From Aureobasidium sp. EXF-3400 (lineage: Eukaryota; Ascomycota; Dothideomycetes; Dothideales; Saccotheciaceae): a stretch of DNA of 64,000 bases. The position numbers and the translations under genes are program-made. The notes under the pieces were generated by a model, which did not search any database, was not told the DNA's origin, and saw nothing but the letters and a program-made list of their open reading frames with translations. The stretch is from the NCBI GenBank assembly GCA_024195585.1, contig SWBL01000003.1, positions 310,001 through 374,000 on the forward strand, written 5' to 3'. Below are positions 1 to 10,729 of the stretch, piece after piece; positions within the stretch are counted from its first letter, which is position 1; each line of letters opens with the position of its first letter.

Positions 1-410
1 ATGAGACTTCAGTATTCTCAACGCCTGTAGCTTTGGACAGTCTGGCACCTTACTTGTTCCCTGACTTGACTCACGACCTCACGACAAAAAGCATTACTGA
101 ATCATGGCTCGTCTTTCAACAGAGCTTACACTTCTACCTGGCGTCGCTGAACTTCTACTACCTGCTTCTGTCCGCGCAACATTTGCACGAGCCATTGGCC
201 ATTGGCGACTTACACTCCAACAACGATGTAGCAGGATCGTTCTTGCAACCTCTTAGAGACGCATCGGCTCGTTTCAAGGAAGGCAAGGCCAATGGCGAAT
301 TGGCTAGCGTCTGGGAGGACACAGGTGATAACGATGCCCACATGGCTGAACTTGGCTTACTCGATGTGACTTTGGAGAAGGTCACGGCTGGTGTCGCCCG
401 TCTGAATTAG
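1..410 (+). CDS. 3' end of an unrecognised protein gene (partial)
   Basis: A reading frame is open from base 3 to the TAG at 408-410 and encodes at least 135 residues, so the gene begins to the left of the window. The visible tail is probably helical, with a hydrophobic stretch rich in Leu, Tyr and Phe (residues about 30-55 of the fragment) and an acidic C-terminal third. I see no catalytic motif, signal peptide or repeat, and I do not recognise the family. An acceptor-like CAG at 38-40 could mean that an exon starts near base 41, but the frame is open on both sides, so no intron is needed. Confidence 0.6.
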   Translation, partial: ETSVFSTPVALDSLAPYLFPDLTHDLTTKSITESWLVFQQSLHFYLASLNFYYLLLSAQHLHEPLAIGDLHSNNDVAGSFLQPLRDASARFKEGKANGELASVWEDTGDNDAHMAELGLLDVTLEKVTAGVARLN

Positions 411-1033
411 GACGCTTACTAGTAGACCAATATCTGTTTGATGAGTAGATTGGTTCGAGATGCCTGCAAGATGGAAAAGGAAATCAAGAAGAAGAATTCA
501 ACCTCTGACTGATGTTTTATATATGTATGCAACTTGAGTGAAGGTGGTTGATGGCCACATTACTAAACGCGTTGTCAACTTCAATATTCCGGTCTGCATC
601 GCATTCCTAGAAGAACCGAATATCGTCCCAAATCGTCATATGCACCCCACGATTCTCCACAGAACATCATCATGATCTTTTCTAACGATCGCTCTGTCGA
701 ACATGAAGCTATCAAAGGACATGGGCTACACTATTCTTGATTGTGCTATGAACAGTAAGCCATATATGTCTTCCTTGTATGACAAATATACTACGATTAG
801 AGCCAACAACAGATGTGTCGAAAACGATCTTGTTCAATACCGTCATGACGAGCCGCAACTAAATACCGAGCTCGGAGGCGCCCCGCACTTGATGCTAATG
901 CCTATCCAGGACGCTGAGGTGGGTCATATATCAAAACTGGCCAACCGAATGACGTCCTCTCGATCTTTCCAATAACCTTCCTCCAGCCTCTATACAAACT
1001 TTCGACATCATTCCGACGACAAGAAACACGAGA
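411..1033. other. Intergenic, no gene seen
   Basis: The 3' flank of the preceding gene and the upstream region of the alcohol dehydrogenase. A 90-codon frame at 703-975 has no recognisable features. No RNA gene or repeat is visible. Confidence 0.6.
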
Positions 1034-2249
1034 ATGGCTGAAGAACAGAAAACATGGACCGGCAAAGCCATAGTGGCTCGCGACACGCTAGCCAACAAAG
1101 GCTGGAAGATGGAGGAAGTCACAACACGAGAGATTCAAGAAGATGAATTGCTCGTAGAACTAGTAGCAAGTGGTATCTGCCATACAGATATCATGTGTGG
1201 TTCAGGAAGCGGCAATCCAGATCTGTTCTATTATCCTCGAGTACTTGGTCACGAAGGTACGTACTATATAGAAGACTGGATAGCAACAGCAGTACTGACA
1301 CATCACCATAGGTTCAGGCTACGTCAAAGCCGTCGGCTCGAAAGTTCAAGTTGCAAAACCAGGTGATGCTGTTTTGTTGTCATTCGATTGGTGCGGCCAT
1401 TGCGAATCCTGTAAAGGTGGCCTTCCGTCGCTGTGCTATGACAGCATGCCACTAAATTTCGGCAACAAGGCTGCTTTTGTGTCTGCCGATACAAAAGACA
1501 CGAGCGAGATAGCTGGTAAATTCTTTGGCCAATCCAGTTTTGCTCACTATAGTGTGGCAAAGCAGAACAGCGTTGTCAATGTGACAAGCCTTATCAGGAG
1601 CAAGGAAGAATTGCAGACCTTCGCACCCTTGGGCTGTGGCTTCCAGACTGGAGCTGGCACTGTGGTCAACGTTGCAAAAGCGACACCCAAAGACTCTATC
1701 GTCGTGCTTGGTTTGGGAGGTGTTGGCTTGAGTGCAATCATGGCAGCAAAAATCTCTGGCTGCAGAATCATCATTGGTGTCGATCGTGTGGATAGCCGAA
1801 TGGAGACGGCAAAGTCTCTAGGCGCGACACATGTGATTGACACATCCAAGCTCCCAGACGGAAAGACTGTTATCGCAGCGGTACAGGAACTCTGCGAAGG
1901 TGCTGGTCCTGCAATCACCATCGACACGACAGGCGTACCAGTACTCGTCAAAGCCGCTATCGAGATGACAAGAAAGGGAGGCAAGATCATCCAAGTGGGA
2001 TCAACACCACCAGATTTCCAGGTTGAAATCCCAGTGTTCCCCTTCATGAACAGCGGTAAAGCTTTCATGGGAGCCATCGAGGGCAACAGCATATCGTCGG
2101 AATTCATTCCAAAGATGATAAATTGGTACCGGGAGGGCAAGTTCCCATTCGACAAGCTGGTCAAACTCATGCCGGCGGAGGATTTCGAGAAGGGTGTCCA
2201 TGAGATGCACACAGGCGAGACGGTAAAGCCCATCATTACTTGGTCTTAA
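1034..2249 (+). CDS. Zinc-dependent, NAD-type medium-chain alcohol dehydrogenase
   Basis: Two exons, 1034-1256 and 1312-2249, joined across a 55-nt GT-AG intron, give 386 residues. The product has the MDR alcohol dehydrogenase layout. The catalytic-zinc Cys is in SGICHTD and the next ligand in GHEG, the codon split by the intron. Structural-zinc cysteines follow in CGHCESCKGG...C with the usual C-x2-C-x2-C-x7-C spacing. The Rossmann motif is GLGGVGLSA, and an Asp at the end of the second strand (GVDRVD) favours NAD over NADP. It is likely cytosolic and oxidises a primary or aryl alcohol; similar fungal genes are often called aryl-alcohol dehydrogenases, but the substrate cannot be read from sequence. 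Its 3' end lies 49 bp from the convergent helix-turn-helix gene. Confidence 0.92.
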
Positions 2250-2298
2250 GATTCGATGTCGTAGATGGCTTGTTGTTGGAAGAGCACAGTCGGACTTA

Positions 2299-3003
2299 TC
2301 AGACCCATTGGAGAAGGGGATCCAGGTTTGGGTCTTCGGTAGTTGGAATCACATCCTCTTCGTCTGAAGCCGTGTCTGTATCTGCACTTTCTACGGGACC
2401 CAATTTCTTGACAATGTTCTGCTCTTTGAGAAGACGTGAGATGGTGGAGGCAGACACAAAGACGCCGAACTTTGTAAACAGCTCGTAGGCAAGGTCTCTC
2501 TGCCACATCTCTTTGCCGTCCTTGACCAGCTCGATCAACCATTCTTTCATCTCTGGTGTAACAGCTGACGGTCTTCCCTTCTTTTTGTACATGGTCTCTG
2601 GCTTTCTGACAGAACCAAAGGATTGGAAATTCTTTTGCATTCGGTAGAGGCTGCTTTTGGGCCTATTGGGGAACCAGGTTTGCACGACGCGGACGGAGCA
2701 ACCTTGGGAGAACAGCATCTCTACGGTGCGATCAGTTTCTGACAGGGGGTCCTTGGGTAGAGGGCTTTCGGATCCGGACGGGGCATCGGCTTCTGCATCA
2801 GCTACAGCTACAACGGGCTTCCTTAGTCTTCTTTTGCTTGTGGTCTCTGGTTTGTGTATTGAGCCGTATGTGTCGAAAGTCTTCTTCTGTCTGTACAGGG
2901 TCGAGACGACGGCGTGGGGCATTACTTGGAGGACCGACTTCACGCTATGATTGTTCATGAACATGGCTTCAACGAGCGTGAGCTCCGTCTCGGTAAGAGG
3001 CAT
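2299..3003 (-). CDS. Helix-turn-helix protein derived from a Tc1/mariner-type transposase N-terminus
   Basis: An intron-free frame of 234 residues. Residues about 10-54 and 91-138 are two copies of one module: both have a short helical region, an S-(S/T)-LYR segment and end in G-S-(I/V)-x-KPET. After a KKKGRPSAVTPEM linker, residues about 145-200 look like the second winged-helix half of a Tc1/mariner or paired-type DNA-binding region (SASTISRLLKEQNI). An acidic tail follows. No DDE/D catalytic domain is present, and the protein ends in frame with a TGA. I infer a domesticated, DNA-binding-only transposase derivative; a decayed transposon remnant is possible, but the long clean frame argues against that. 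It is divergent to the oxidoreductase at 3482. Confidence 0.75.
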   Translation of the reverse strand: MPLTETELTLVEAMFMNNHSVKSVLQVMPHAVVSTLYRQKKTFDTYGSIHKPETTSKRRLRKPVVAVADAEADAPSGSESPLPKDPLSETDRTVEMLFSQGCSVRVVQTWFPNRPKSSLYRMQKNFQSFGSVRKPETMYKKKGRPSAVTPEMKEWLIELVKDGKEMWQRDLAYELFTKFGVFVSASTISRLLKEQNIVKKLGPVESADTDTASDEEDVIPTTEDPNLDPLLQWV

Positions 3004-3481
3004 GTTTGCGATAGCGAGAGGCGCGCGGCGTGTGCTTCCAGTCGTGAGCGCGCGCCGGCATGTATCCTCGTGGCCCAGCGACTTAGGCGAATGACTACTT
3101 TGCGCTATGCTTGCCGAGATGGGCTCGCAACGAGCGCGATGGCAGTAAAGATGTCGATGGATGAAACAGGTAGTAATGTCTCCGGCTTATTCTCATGTGT
3201 GAGTTGGCTGAGATTCGGAGCGTTTGTCGGGCCAAGATCTGCCGTCGGCCGATCTTACCCTCGTACTCAACCTCGCGTCCCGTACGCAACCACCTTCCTC
3301 AAACTCCGTGCCGTGACTCACCTGTTCATACCATCTTTAGGGTTACCGTCAGCCCTAGTAAGACGTGCTCCACTTAGACTAAGGACAGCTATCTCTTGTG
3401 ATTCACTATAAAGACTTGTTCGCAAAGACGTCCACTTTACCATACCTCTCCTCAATCCCAACTTGCTTACTGTACATTACC
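3004..3481. promoter_or_regulatory. Shared divergent upstream region
   Basis: 478 bp between two divergent start codons (minus-strand HTH gene and plus-strand oxidoreductase). No distinct operator or TATA box could be assigned. A short pyrimidine-rich stretch precedes the plus-strand ATG. Confidence 0.5.
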
Positions 3482-4579
3482 ATGCCCGCAGACAAGACCA
3501 TCAACGTCGGTGTCATCGGCTATGGCCTGAGCGCAAAGGTCTTCCACGTTCCATTCATCCAGGCTCTTCCGGAGTTCAATCTGTACGCTATCGTACAGCG
3601 TAGTCCAAAGTCGGGCGATGACGCTTCTGCCGACCACCCTGGAATCAAGCTATTCCGCAGTGTCGACGATTTGTTCGCTGACAAAGCCGTCGACCTGATC
3701 ATCGTCACCAGTATCCCGGAAACACACTACGAATTCACCAAGAGGGCAATTGAGAGCGGCAAGCACGTCGTTGTCGAGAAGCCATTTGTTCCAACATCAA
3801 AGGAAGCCAGAGAGTTGACCACACTGGCCAAGGAGAACAAGCGCTTGCTAGCAGTCTACCAAAACAGGCGATGGGATCAGGACTTTGTGACCCTGAAGCA
3901 GCTCTTGGCTTCAGGAAAGCTGGGCGACATTGCTGAATTCGAGACACACTTTGATCGCTTCCGTCCTGATCCTCCTACTCGCACAACCTGGAAAACTCTG
4001 GCTACTCCTGCAAGCGGCGCGCTCTATGATCTGGGAAGCCATCTGCTTGATCAGGTATACCATCTATTTGGTGCTCCAAACTCGGTGACTGGCTTCGTCC
4101 AAGTACAAAGAAAGGGGCTCAAGACAGGTGACTGTGCACCAGATGCATGCACAGTATTGCTCAAGTATGGATCTCCCGAAGACGAGATGCTGGTGACTGT
4201 CAAGAGCTCTGCCATCAGCCCAGAACAAGACCAGCTGAGATTCTGGGTCCGCGGAACTAAGGGCTCGTTCAAGAAGAACAATCTGGACGTACAAGAACCT
4301 CAGCTTCTTGCTGGTGTCAAACTAGACAGTCCCGAATTTGGAGTTGAGCCTTCGTCCTCTCACGGTACGCTGACTGTGGCTACCGATGGCAAGTTCGATC
4401 GCGAGACTGTTCCTTCTATCGAGCCGCCACCGACCTATGTTGAGTACTATCGCATCCTTGCGAAGGCTTTGAATGGCGAGGGCGAGGTGCCTGTCAGCGG
4501 AGACGATGCCACGAACGTACTAAGAATCATTGAGCTTGCTCAGGCCTCATCAGATAGTGGAAACTTGCAACCATGGTGA
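3482..4579 (+). CDS. Gfo/Idh/MocA-family NAD(P)-dependent oxidoreductase
   Basis: A single exon of 365 residues. I chose the ATG at 3482 because the Rossmann strand INVGVIGYGLSAKVFH begins a few residues later, as is usual; there is no ATG further upstream in the frame. The N-terminal half has the dinucleotide-binding fold and the family signature EKPF (residues about 95-98). The C-terminal half matches the alpha/beta dimerisation domain, with a YDLGSHLLDQ motif that supplies the catalytic-region His. Fungal relatives act on sugars, inositol or related polyols, but the substrate is unknown here. It is probably cytosolic, with no targeting signal. Confidence 0.9.
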   Translation: MPADKTINVGVIGYGLSAKVFHVPFIQALPEFNLYAIVQRSPKSGDDASADHPGIKLFRSVDDLFADKAVDLIIVTSIPETHYEFTKRAIESGKHVVVEKPFVPTSKEARELTTLAKENKRLLAVYQNRRWDQDFVTLKQLLASGKLGDIAEFETHFDRFRPDPPTRTTWKTLATPASGALYDLGSHLLDQVYHLFGAPNSVTGFVQVQRKGLKTGDCAPDACTVLLKYGSPEDEMLVTVKSSAISPEQDQLRFWVRGTKGSFKKNNLDVQEPQLLAGVKLDSPEFGVEPSSSHGTLTVATDGKFDRETVPSIEPPPTYVEYYRILAKALNGEGEVPVSGDDATNVLRIIELAQASSDSGNLQPW

Positions 4580-5179
4580 TTACATAGTTGATGATAAATT
4601 GAGTATATATGTACAAACAGCCATACTCTTGAGCATCAAGTAGAGTTGATCTCTATATCTTTGATTCTTTTGCTAAGAGTTGCTCTACGAAAGGCCAGAA
4701 GGTGCACGGGCAGGTTACGACCGAAAATTGCCATGCGAACTTCTCTCACAATTGGCTCGACACGCCACAGTATTCGATCCGATAGTAACACCGATGGATT
4801 GAGAAACACATAAGAAGGGATTCAAGGTGTCCGACACGATAATTATGTATAGTGTTCGACGGCGATTAAGTTTCTTAGTCTTTAAAATTGCAGAAGGACT
4901 TAATCGAATTTAGTAGGGCGGTGCCCTCGGCTATATAGACTTGAGAGGCCTTGGAGCATTGAGCTCCGAGGCTTGGCAAAATAATCACATCTTGAAAAAG
5001 GTTGTATTGGGGACGACCCTGTCTTGAACGACCTCACCGCATCTCCAGACGCGTTTCAGCTTTCCCCTTTTCCCAATTCAAAACAATAAGAGTTCGGAAA
5101 GAGCAACATCTTGCTCCTCTCGTCGACTGACCGTCTCTTCTCCTCCTCAAGGTCGAACCAACATCATCCGTCACCGACA
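4580..5179. other. Intergenic; AT-rich stretch resembling an LTR remnant
   Basis: The 3' flank of the oxidoreductase and the upstream region of the channel gene. From about 4827 to 5030 the sequence changes character: it starts TGTCCGACACG, has an AT-rich middle with a TATATAGACTTG promoter-like box near 4930, then a GC-rich hairpin-prone stretch and GGGGACGACCC. This resembles the architecture of a fungal solo LTR, but no second copy, target-site duplication or coding remnant was found here. Confidence 0.3.
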
Positions 5180-6196
5180 ATGCGAGCTCGACCCCGTCCA
5201 ACGAAGCCGTTGATGAACAGGGCGAGGAAGAAGCCCCGCCGCATGCCACTCGTCCTGAGATTCATCAAGGGCTCAATTCATAGCGACATTCTACTGCCAG
5301 TCATCATTCATGCCTTGTTTGCGGCATTGATCGTATACGTTGACGATTTCACACCCTACACGCCTCACCTTCCCGGAAGCATAACTTCATCTCTATCTAT
5401 CGTCGTGGGTTTACTACTCGTCTTCCGCAACCAGAGCTCCTATGCTCGATTTTGGTCGGGCCAAAACGACTTGACGACCATCGTTACAAACATTCGCAAT
5501 CTGACTCGATCTTTCTTGACCTGCAACTACAACTCCAAAGGTCCTGAACCCACGCCAACCGAGCGAGCAGAAACAGAAACTGCCGTATATTCTTTACTAG
5601 CGATAATTTACGCGGTCAAGAATACACTTCAATGGGAGTGGGAGCACAGTATAGGTGCTCCTGATCTTGAAGATAGTGGATCTGGATCTCTGAAGCCAGA
5701 GCCAAGAGAGCTACTGGGCCCCAAGATGTCTCAGACCTATGAATTTGAAGGCCTTGGTCTTCCTATCCAACTCACGATGTCGGTCGAAGCATACATCAAG
5801 CGTTCCCATGATCGAGGATGGTTCCACAGCCCGCAGGCATCACAGCTCTCGGTACAGCTCAATACATTGGTGGCAGCGTACGGAATGATGGAAACAATTC
5901 GATTGACGCCTATCCCGGTTGCCTACTTGATCCATACCAGACAAGTATTGGCACTTTATGGCGGCGTGCTGCCCTTCGCTTTCGTCGAGAGCTTGCAATG
6001 GTGGACTGTCGTGATCGTCTCTCTTATCACCTTCACCTTGTACGGCATAGAAGCGATTGCATACCAGCTGGAAGAGCCGTTCGGCTGGGACAAGGCAGAC
6101 ATCAAGATGGACGACGTCATTGAGGATTTGAGGATAGAAGTATCCGTGCTGTTGAGAGAGTGGCAGGCCAATGCGCCAATGTTTGGGCGACAGTAG
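5180..6196 (+). CDS. Bestrophin-like (UPF0187/RFP-TM) anion channel protein
   Basis: A single exon of 338 residues from the ATG at 5180, which has a good context (GACAATGC). Earlier in-frame codons have no ATG. The N-terminus is basic, followed by membrane segments at residues about 32-52 and 67-83. Next comes the family motif FRNQSSYARFWSGQ, which corresponds to the conserved FR-x-x-x-AY-x-RFW of bestrophin relatives. Two more hydrophobic segments lie near residues 250-300. The C-terminal EEPFGWDKADI matches the conserved PFG-x-D region. Members are chloride-type channels of the plasma or internal membranes. The exact ion and membrane are not shown by the sequence. Confidence 0.88.
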   Translation: MRARPRPTKPLMNRARKKPRRMPLVLRFIKGSIHSDILLPVIIHALFAALIVYVDDFTPYTPHLPGSITSSLSIVVGLLLVFRNQSSYARFWSGQNDLTTIVTNIRNLTRSFLTCNYNSKGPEPTPTERAETETAVYSLLAIIYAVKNTLQWEWEHSIGAPDLEDSGSGSLKPEPRELLGPKMSQTYEFEGLGLPIQLTMSVEAYIKRSHDRGWFHSPQASQLSVQLNTLVAAYGMMETIRLTPIPVAYLIHTRQVLALYGGVLPFAFVESLQWWTVVIVSLITFTLYGIEAIAYQLEEPFGWDKADIKMDDVIEDLRIEVSVLLREWQANAPMFGRQ

Positions 6197-6311
6197 AGCT
6201 TGGTGTGGGTTCTGCGATAACGCCGCGCGCTGGATCCTCGTGTGTTAGAGCGTGCAGACTGGGAATTCAGATGCAGTCGTAGTATATAGAAACATCAACA
6301 TTCGAGCCAAT

Positions 6312-7563
6312 TCAGAGCGGCGCTTCCACGCTCGAGAGAACAGACTCGATAGCATCTGCAACGGTGACATCTTTCAAGACTTGCTCGACCGCACGGAAAT
6401 CGCTTCCCCATTGCATGCTCCTTTCGGTATTTGGAGTAGCCAAGATCAAGCGATGTGCATATACTTTTCTTGCCGCCAGATCAACCAACGAGGGAGGCAC
6501 GTACTCGAGGTTATGCAAGGGTGCAAGAGCATAGACAATGGTTCTGAAATGTCGAGTAGCATAGGCAGAGACACCCCCGGCAACAAAGCGATTTAGACGC
6601 ATGAAGATGACAATGTTGTGAAGGTATGCAGCAACCTCGGCACTCACTCGAACGGCCTTTACGGCAGCACGCAGATCCTGGATGTCTTCGGGCGTAATTG
6701 TTGGGGACTCAGAGAGGGCCTCGTTGGAAAAAGGATGCTTGACGACTGATGAGATAGATGCGGCATCGTTCGAATGTTGTGGCTCTTTGAATTCTTGTTC
6801 TTCAAGGTTCGGAAAGCCATCATCCTCGGTATGGTGATGTGAGATGGCAAACATATCATTCTACAGATGATTTATTAGCAGACAACTCTCTGCGGAGGCC
6901 TCTAAATGCACTTACCAGGTGGAAAGCGAGCTTGGACGTGGACTCTGATGCCTGTAGAGCGATGAAGAGGAAATGTTTGGAGGTACCGTGCATGGCGGTA
7001 TGACTGAACAATCTTTTGGTCCGCATAAGCTGTAAGAATTGTCAGATAAACTACTTCTGATGCAAAAGTCACATAAGTACCTCGAGAGCCTGGGTCTGGA
7101 TGTTGGTGTTTGCCATGTTCAGATCCTTTGCAATGATGATGTCGGCGATCTTACGGTCATCGAGTTCGTTGCTGGCGCCAGACTGGTTGCGGAAGAAGGT
7201 CTGTCTAGAAGTGGTGTGCTTGAAGGAGGGAAGTGAGAGATGGGTGGAGGAGGCAAGGCGATCATCAGAGGTATCTGGAGCGTCGACCAGAACAGCCTCT
7301 CTGAATTCATCGAGAGTAGTTGTGGCTGAACAGTTGACCAGAGCACACGAGAGACCGAAGATGTTAGTAGCAATCTTGATGCAATTAGTATTGATGTGAT
7401 TGTATCAAAGTGAGTATAGACGGACTAATTGAAGTTCCTGTGCCAGAGTGTCGAGCAAAAGATTCTGAGTGGATATTATACAATGTTGCTGGGCTGTCAG
7501 ACAGAGTAAGACGGCCAACTCCAGATCACCCAAAGCCTGGATTTTGGCAGCAGTCGAGTCCAT
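6312..7563 (-). CDS. Conserved fungal protein resembling Mg-chelatase/MoxR-type AAA proteins, no Walker motif
   Basis: Four exons (7563-7426, 7374-7081, 7029-6916, 6860-6312) with introns of 51, 51 and 55 nt give 364 residues, and every junction is in phase 0. The N-terminus (LGDLELAVLLCLTAQQHCII) and the C-terminal helical region (FVAGGVSAYATRHFRTIV, then LVDLAARKVYAHRLIL) resemble fungal proteins annotated as magnesium-chelatase or AAA-5-like. The C-terminal part looks like the lid of a MoxR-type ATPase. I see no Walker A (GxxxxGKT) or Walker B, so ATP use is doubtful. The first donor is GTCCGT, a weak form. It shares a 236-bp divergent promoter region with vps16. The gene model is strong; the family name is from memory of similar proteins. 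Confidence 0.7.
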
Positions 7564-7799
7564 ATCGAAGAATAGAGAAGACTCTTCGAGTCTACGTATA
7601 TTCAGACAGGATCCAGACTGTTTGGACTTTGCCGCAGAATCGAAGAAAAAGACATGGGAGAGCACGATGGTGGTTGTGTATGGAGTTTGAGGCTCCCAAT
7701 AAAGTAATTAGCCAGGACGCGCACAGACCAGCAGCTACGCAATGGGCTCGATGGGGAAGCGACAGCGACCCCGACAGGCAGGCACGAACTGCTGCTGAA

Positions 7800-10376
7800 A
7801 TGTCGAAGGCCACGGCGGACTGGGAACGAGTGGGCGATCGCTTCTACCGGAAGACGCAACTGTACACATCCGTCTTCGACCCGGAGCTGGAACTCGAGAA
7901 CCATGTGCTAGTCGGCGCTCCACTCGCCGGTGCTGTACGTAGACAAGGCAGCTACGACAACAAGGACGGCACTGACAGTGCCAGATAGATAGCTCTCTAC
8001 CGCGATGACTCGAAACTCTACGCATACCGCAGCACCCAGGCTGCTCGCCCCTCGATCGATCTCTACACATGCTCGGGCAAGCTGATTCACCGCATCAACT
8101 GGGACAAGGGCGCAATCCAAGGCTGCGCCTGGTCTGAAGACGAGAGGCTGATTGTCGTCACAAACGATGGAACTGTGAGAATATACCACGGCCTCAGCGG
8201 CGACTTCATCCCCTTCAGCCTAGGCCACGGCGCCGACGAGCATGGTGTCGTCTCATGCCGCTTCTGGTCCTCGGGCTTCGTTGCCCTCCTAGGGAACAAC
8301 CAACTGGTCTGTGTTTCGCGCTACGACGAACCTCGTCCAACCCTCCTGGCCACTCCTCCCGAAGGCGAAATCTTGTCATGGGCCGTCATACCTCCCGCCT
8401 TTACTTTGTCTCGCTCCGTCGAATGCATCCTGGCAATTGACGATACCATTGTTATTGTTGACGCCTCTGAAGCTCAAGATCGCAAGCTGCAGAACGGCCC
8501 CTTCAAGCTCGTCTCGGTAGCCCCCAACGCCAAATTCATCGCTCTCTACACACAGGATGCCAAGGTCTGGGTCATCAGCAGCGACTTCGAGAACCGCCTG
8601 ACCGAGTATGACTCGCGCGTCAAGACCCCTCCAAAAGATTTACAATGGTGTGGTAACAACGCTGTTGTACTGGCCTGGGAAGATGAGGTCCATCTAGTTG
8701 GCCCCAACGGTGCCGCTTCGAAACATTACTACGACTCATGGGTTCACCTATCGCCCGACATTGACGGTATTCGCATATTCACCAACGACGTCTGCGAGTT
8801 CATTCAGAAAGTGCCCGAGGTTTCCGAAGAGACTTTCAGACTGGGCTCTACCTCACCAGCCTCAGTCTTGCTGGATGCAGCCGAGCAACTCGACAGAAAA
8901 TCCCCGAAAGCTGACGAAAACATACAACTCATTCGATCGAATTTGGATGAGGCCGTCGACACCTGTATCAGAGCAGCTGGACACGAATTTAGTGTACATT
9001 GGCAGAAACAGCTCCTGAAGGCTGCCTCGTTTGGCAAGTCAGTACTTGACCTATACAACAGCGACGAGTTTGTTGACATGTGTGAGACGCTGCGTGTGCT
9101 CAATGCTATCCGTTTCTTCGAAATTGGCCTGCCTCTCAGTTTCGACCAATACACCCGATTGACGCCCGCAAATTTGGTTCAGAGATTGATCAATCGCAAG
9201 GAATACTTGTTAGCGATCAAGATCTCTGAGCATCTTGACCTACCTCTTGACAAGATCTATGTACACTGGGCACGTCAAAAAGTGCGTAGTTCCACTAGCG
9301 ACGAGGAAGATATCTGTGCCGAGATTGTTGAAAGATTGCAAGGAAAGCGAGGTATCTCGTTCGAAGAAATTGCACAAACAGCATACGAGGAAGGTCGTGG
9401 TAAACTTGCAACGGAATTGCTCGAACACGAACCACGAGCTGGAAAGCAAGTGCCGCTTCTGCTGAATGTAGAAGAGGATTCACTTGCCTTGGACAAAGCC
9501 ATCGAAAGTGGAGATACTGATCTGGTGTATCATGTGCTGTTACACCTGAAAAAGAAGCTGCCACTTGCTACGTTCTTCCGCACGATTAATGGTCGACCGG
9601 TCGCGACTGCGCTCGTTGAAGCATCCGCATGGGACCAAGACCAGGAACTGCTCAAGGATCTATTCTACCAGGACGATCGAAGACTCGACAGCTCGAACCT
9701 ATTATTGTCGGACTCACTCAATGCTACAGACGCGAACGCCCGGAACGACAAACTCAAAATGGCCTCGAAGATTCTGCAAGAATCAAAAGATCAATCAGTG
9801 CAAGTACGAGCTATCGACGAAGAGCAGAAGCTGCTCAAATTCCAAGACACGTTCAAGCGAGATCTCGATGAAGACTTCAGCGGTCTTAGTATCAATGAGA
9901 CGATATACAAGCTCATTCGACTGGGCAACGTCAAGAGGAGTCTAAAGATTCAGTCCGAGTTCAAGGTCTCAGATAAAGTATATTGGTGGATACGCTTACG
10001 TGCACTCGTCTCACGCCGTGACTGGCGCGAGCTTGAGGACTTGTCAAAGACTCGCAAGAGCCCTATCGGCTGGGAGGTAAGTTTTCACATCGTCTCCTTC
10101 CGTTGATGTCAACACTAATAATATCTTCAGCCCTTCGTCAATGAGATCCTGTCTGCTGGCAACCCCAAGTTGGCGTCTCTGTTCATTCCCAAATGCACGA
10201 GTCTCACAGCAGAGGAACGTGTAGAGCTGTGGGTGAAATGTGGGTTGATAGTCCGCGCAGCCGAAGAAGCGGCCAAAGCTCGCAACCTTAGATTACTCGA
10301 GTCGCTTCGTGAGAAGGCCACAGGTCAGGCAGCTAGCGACGTTGAGAGGTTGATCCAGCAGGTGTCGAAGAAGTAG
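7800..10376 (+). CDS. vps16: Vacuolar protein sorting protein 16 (HOPS/CORVET core)
   Basis: Exons 7800-7934, 7989-10076 and 10131-10376, with two 54-nt introns, give 822 residues, the usual length for fungal Vps16. I chose the ATG at 7800 because the conserved DWERVGDRFYRK segment starts right after it; an in-frame ATG at 7680 would add 40 residues with no family match. Residues about 1-400 form the WD40-like propeller (YTCSGKLIHRINWDKGAIQGCAW). The remainder is the alpha-solenoid that ends in EEAAKARNLRLLESLREKA. Vps16 is a core subunit of the HOPS and CORVET tethering complexes at vacuole and endosome membranes and binds the SM protein Vps33. Confidence 0.95.
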
Positions 10377-10729
10377 ATATAGATTCGAGTAGTCCACGAT
10401 GCATATACCCTCCTCCTCAAGTGTCTATCACGTCAATATGATCGAACATTCTTTTCACTCCCACAGCGAGACGTTAGTAATGATGTTACAAGCTATCGAA
10501 ATGCACAATCGGTTCCCAATTTGAAGCGTGGCCATGGGGAAGATGTCCTGAATCAAGATCTGTCCGTTGATGACACTCCCGTCTGCACCTCTCAATGGAC
10601 ATTGTCCTACTTTCCAAGACTACTACGTATTCCGACAGGCGCACACGTTTCGTGCTTTCACAGGGACTAATGAATATCGTGTGAATGTCATATCGTCATT
10701 TCTTTCTTCTCGCTATGCTAGCCTCTCCT
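10377..10729. other. Convergent 3' flanks, nothing else seen
   Basis: The 3' ends of vps16 (plus) and phospholipase D (minus) face each other across this gap, which would hold both 3' UTRs. No gene-like frame is present. Confidence 0.7.

Noticed and set aside
703..975. 90-codon frame upstream of the alcohol dehydrogenase
   Set aside because: Short, no recognisable motif, and its end overlaps the likely promoter of the dehydrogenase.
7680..7799. Earlier ATG at 7680 for vps16
   Set aside because: The added 40 residues have no family match, while the conserved Vps16 N-terminus begins right after the ATG at 7800.
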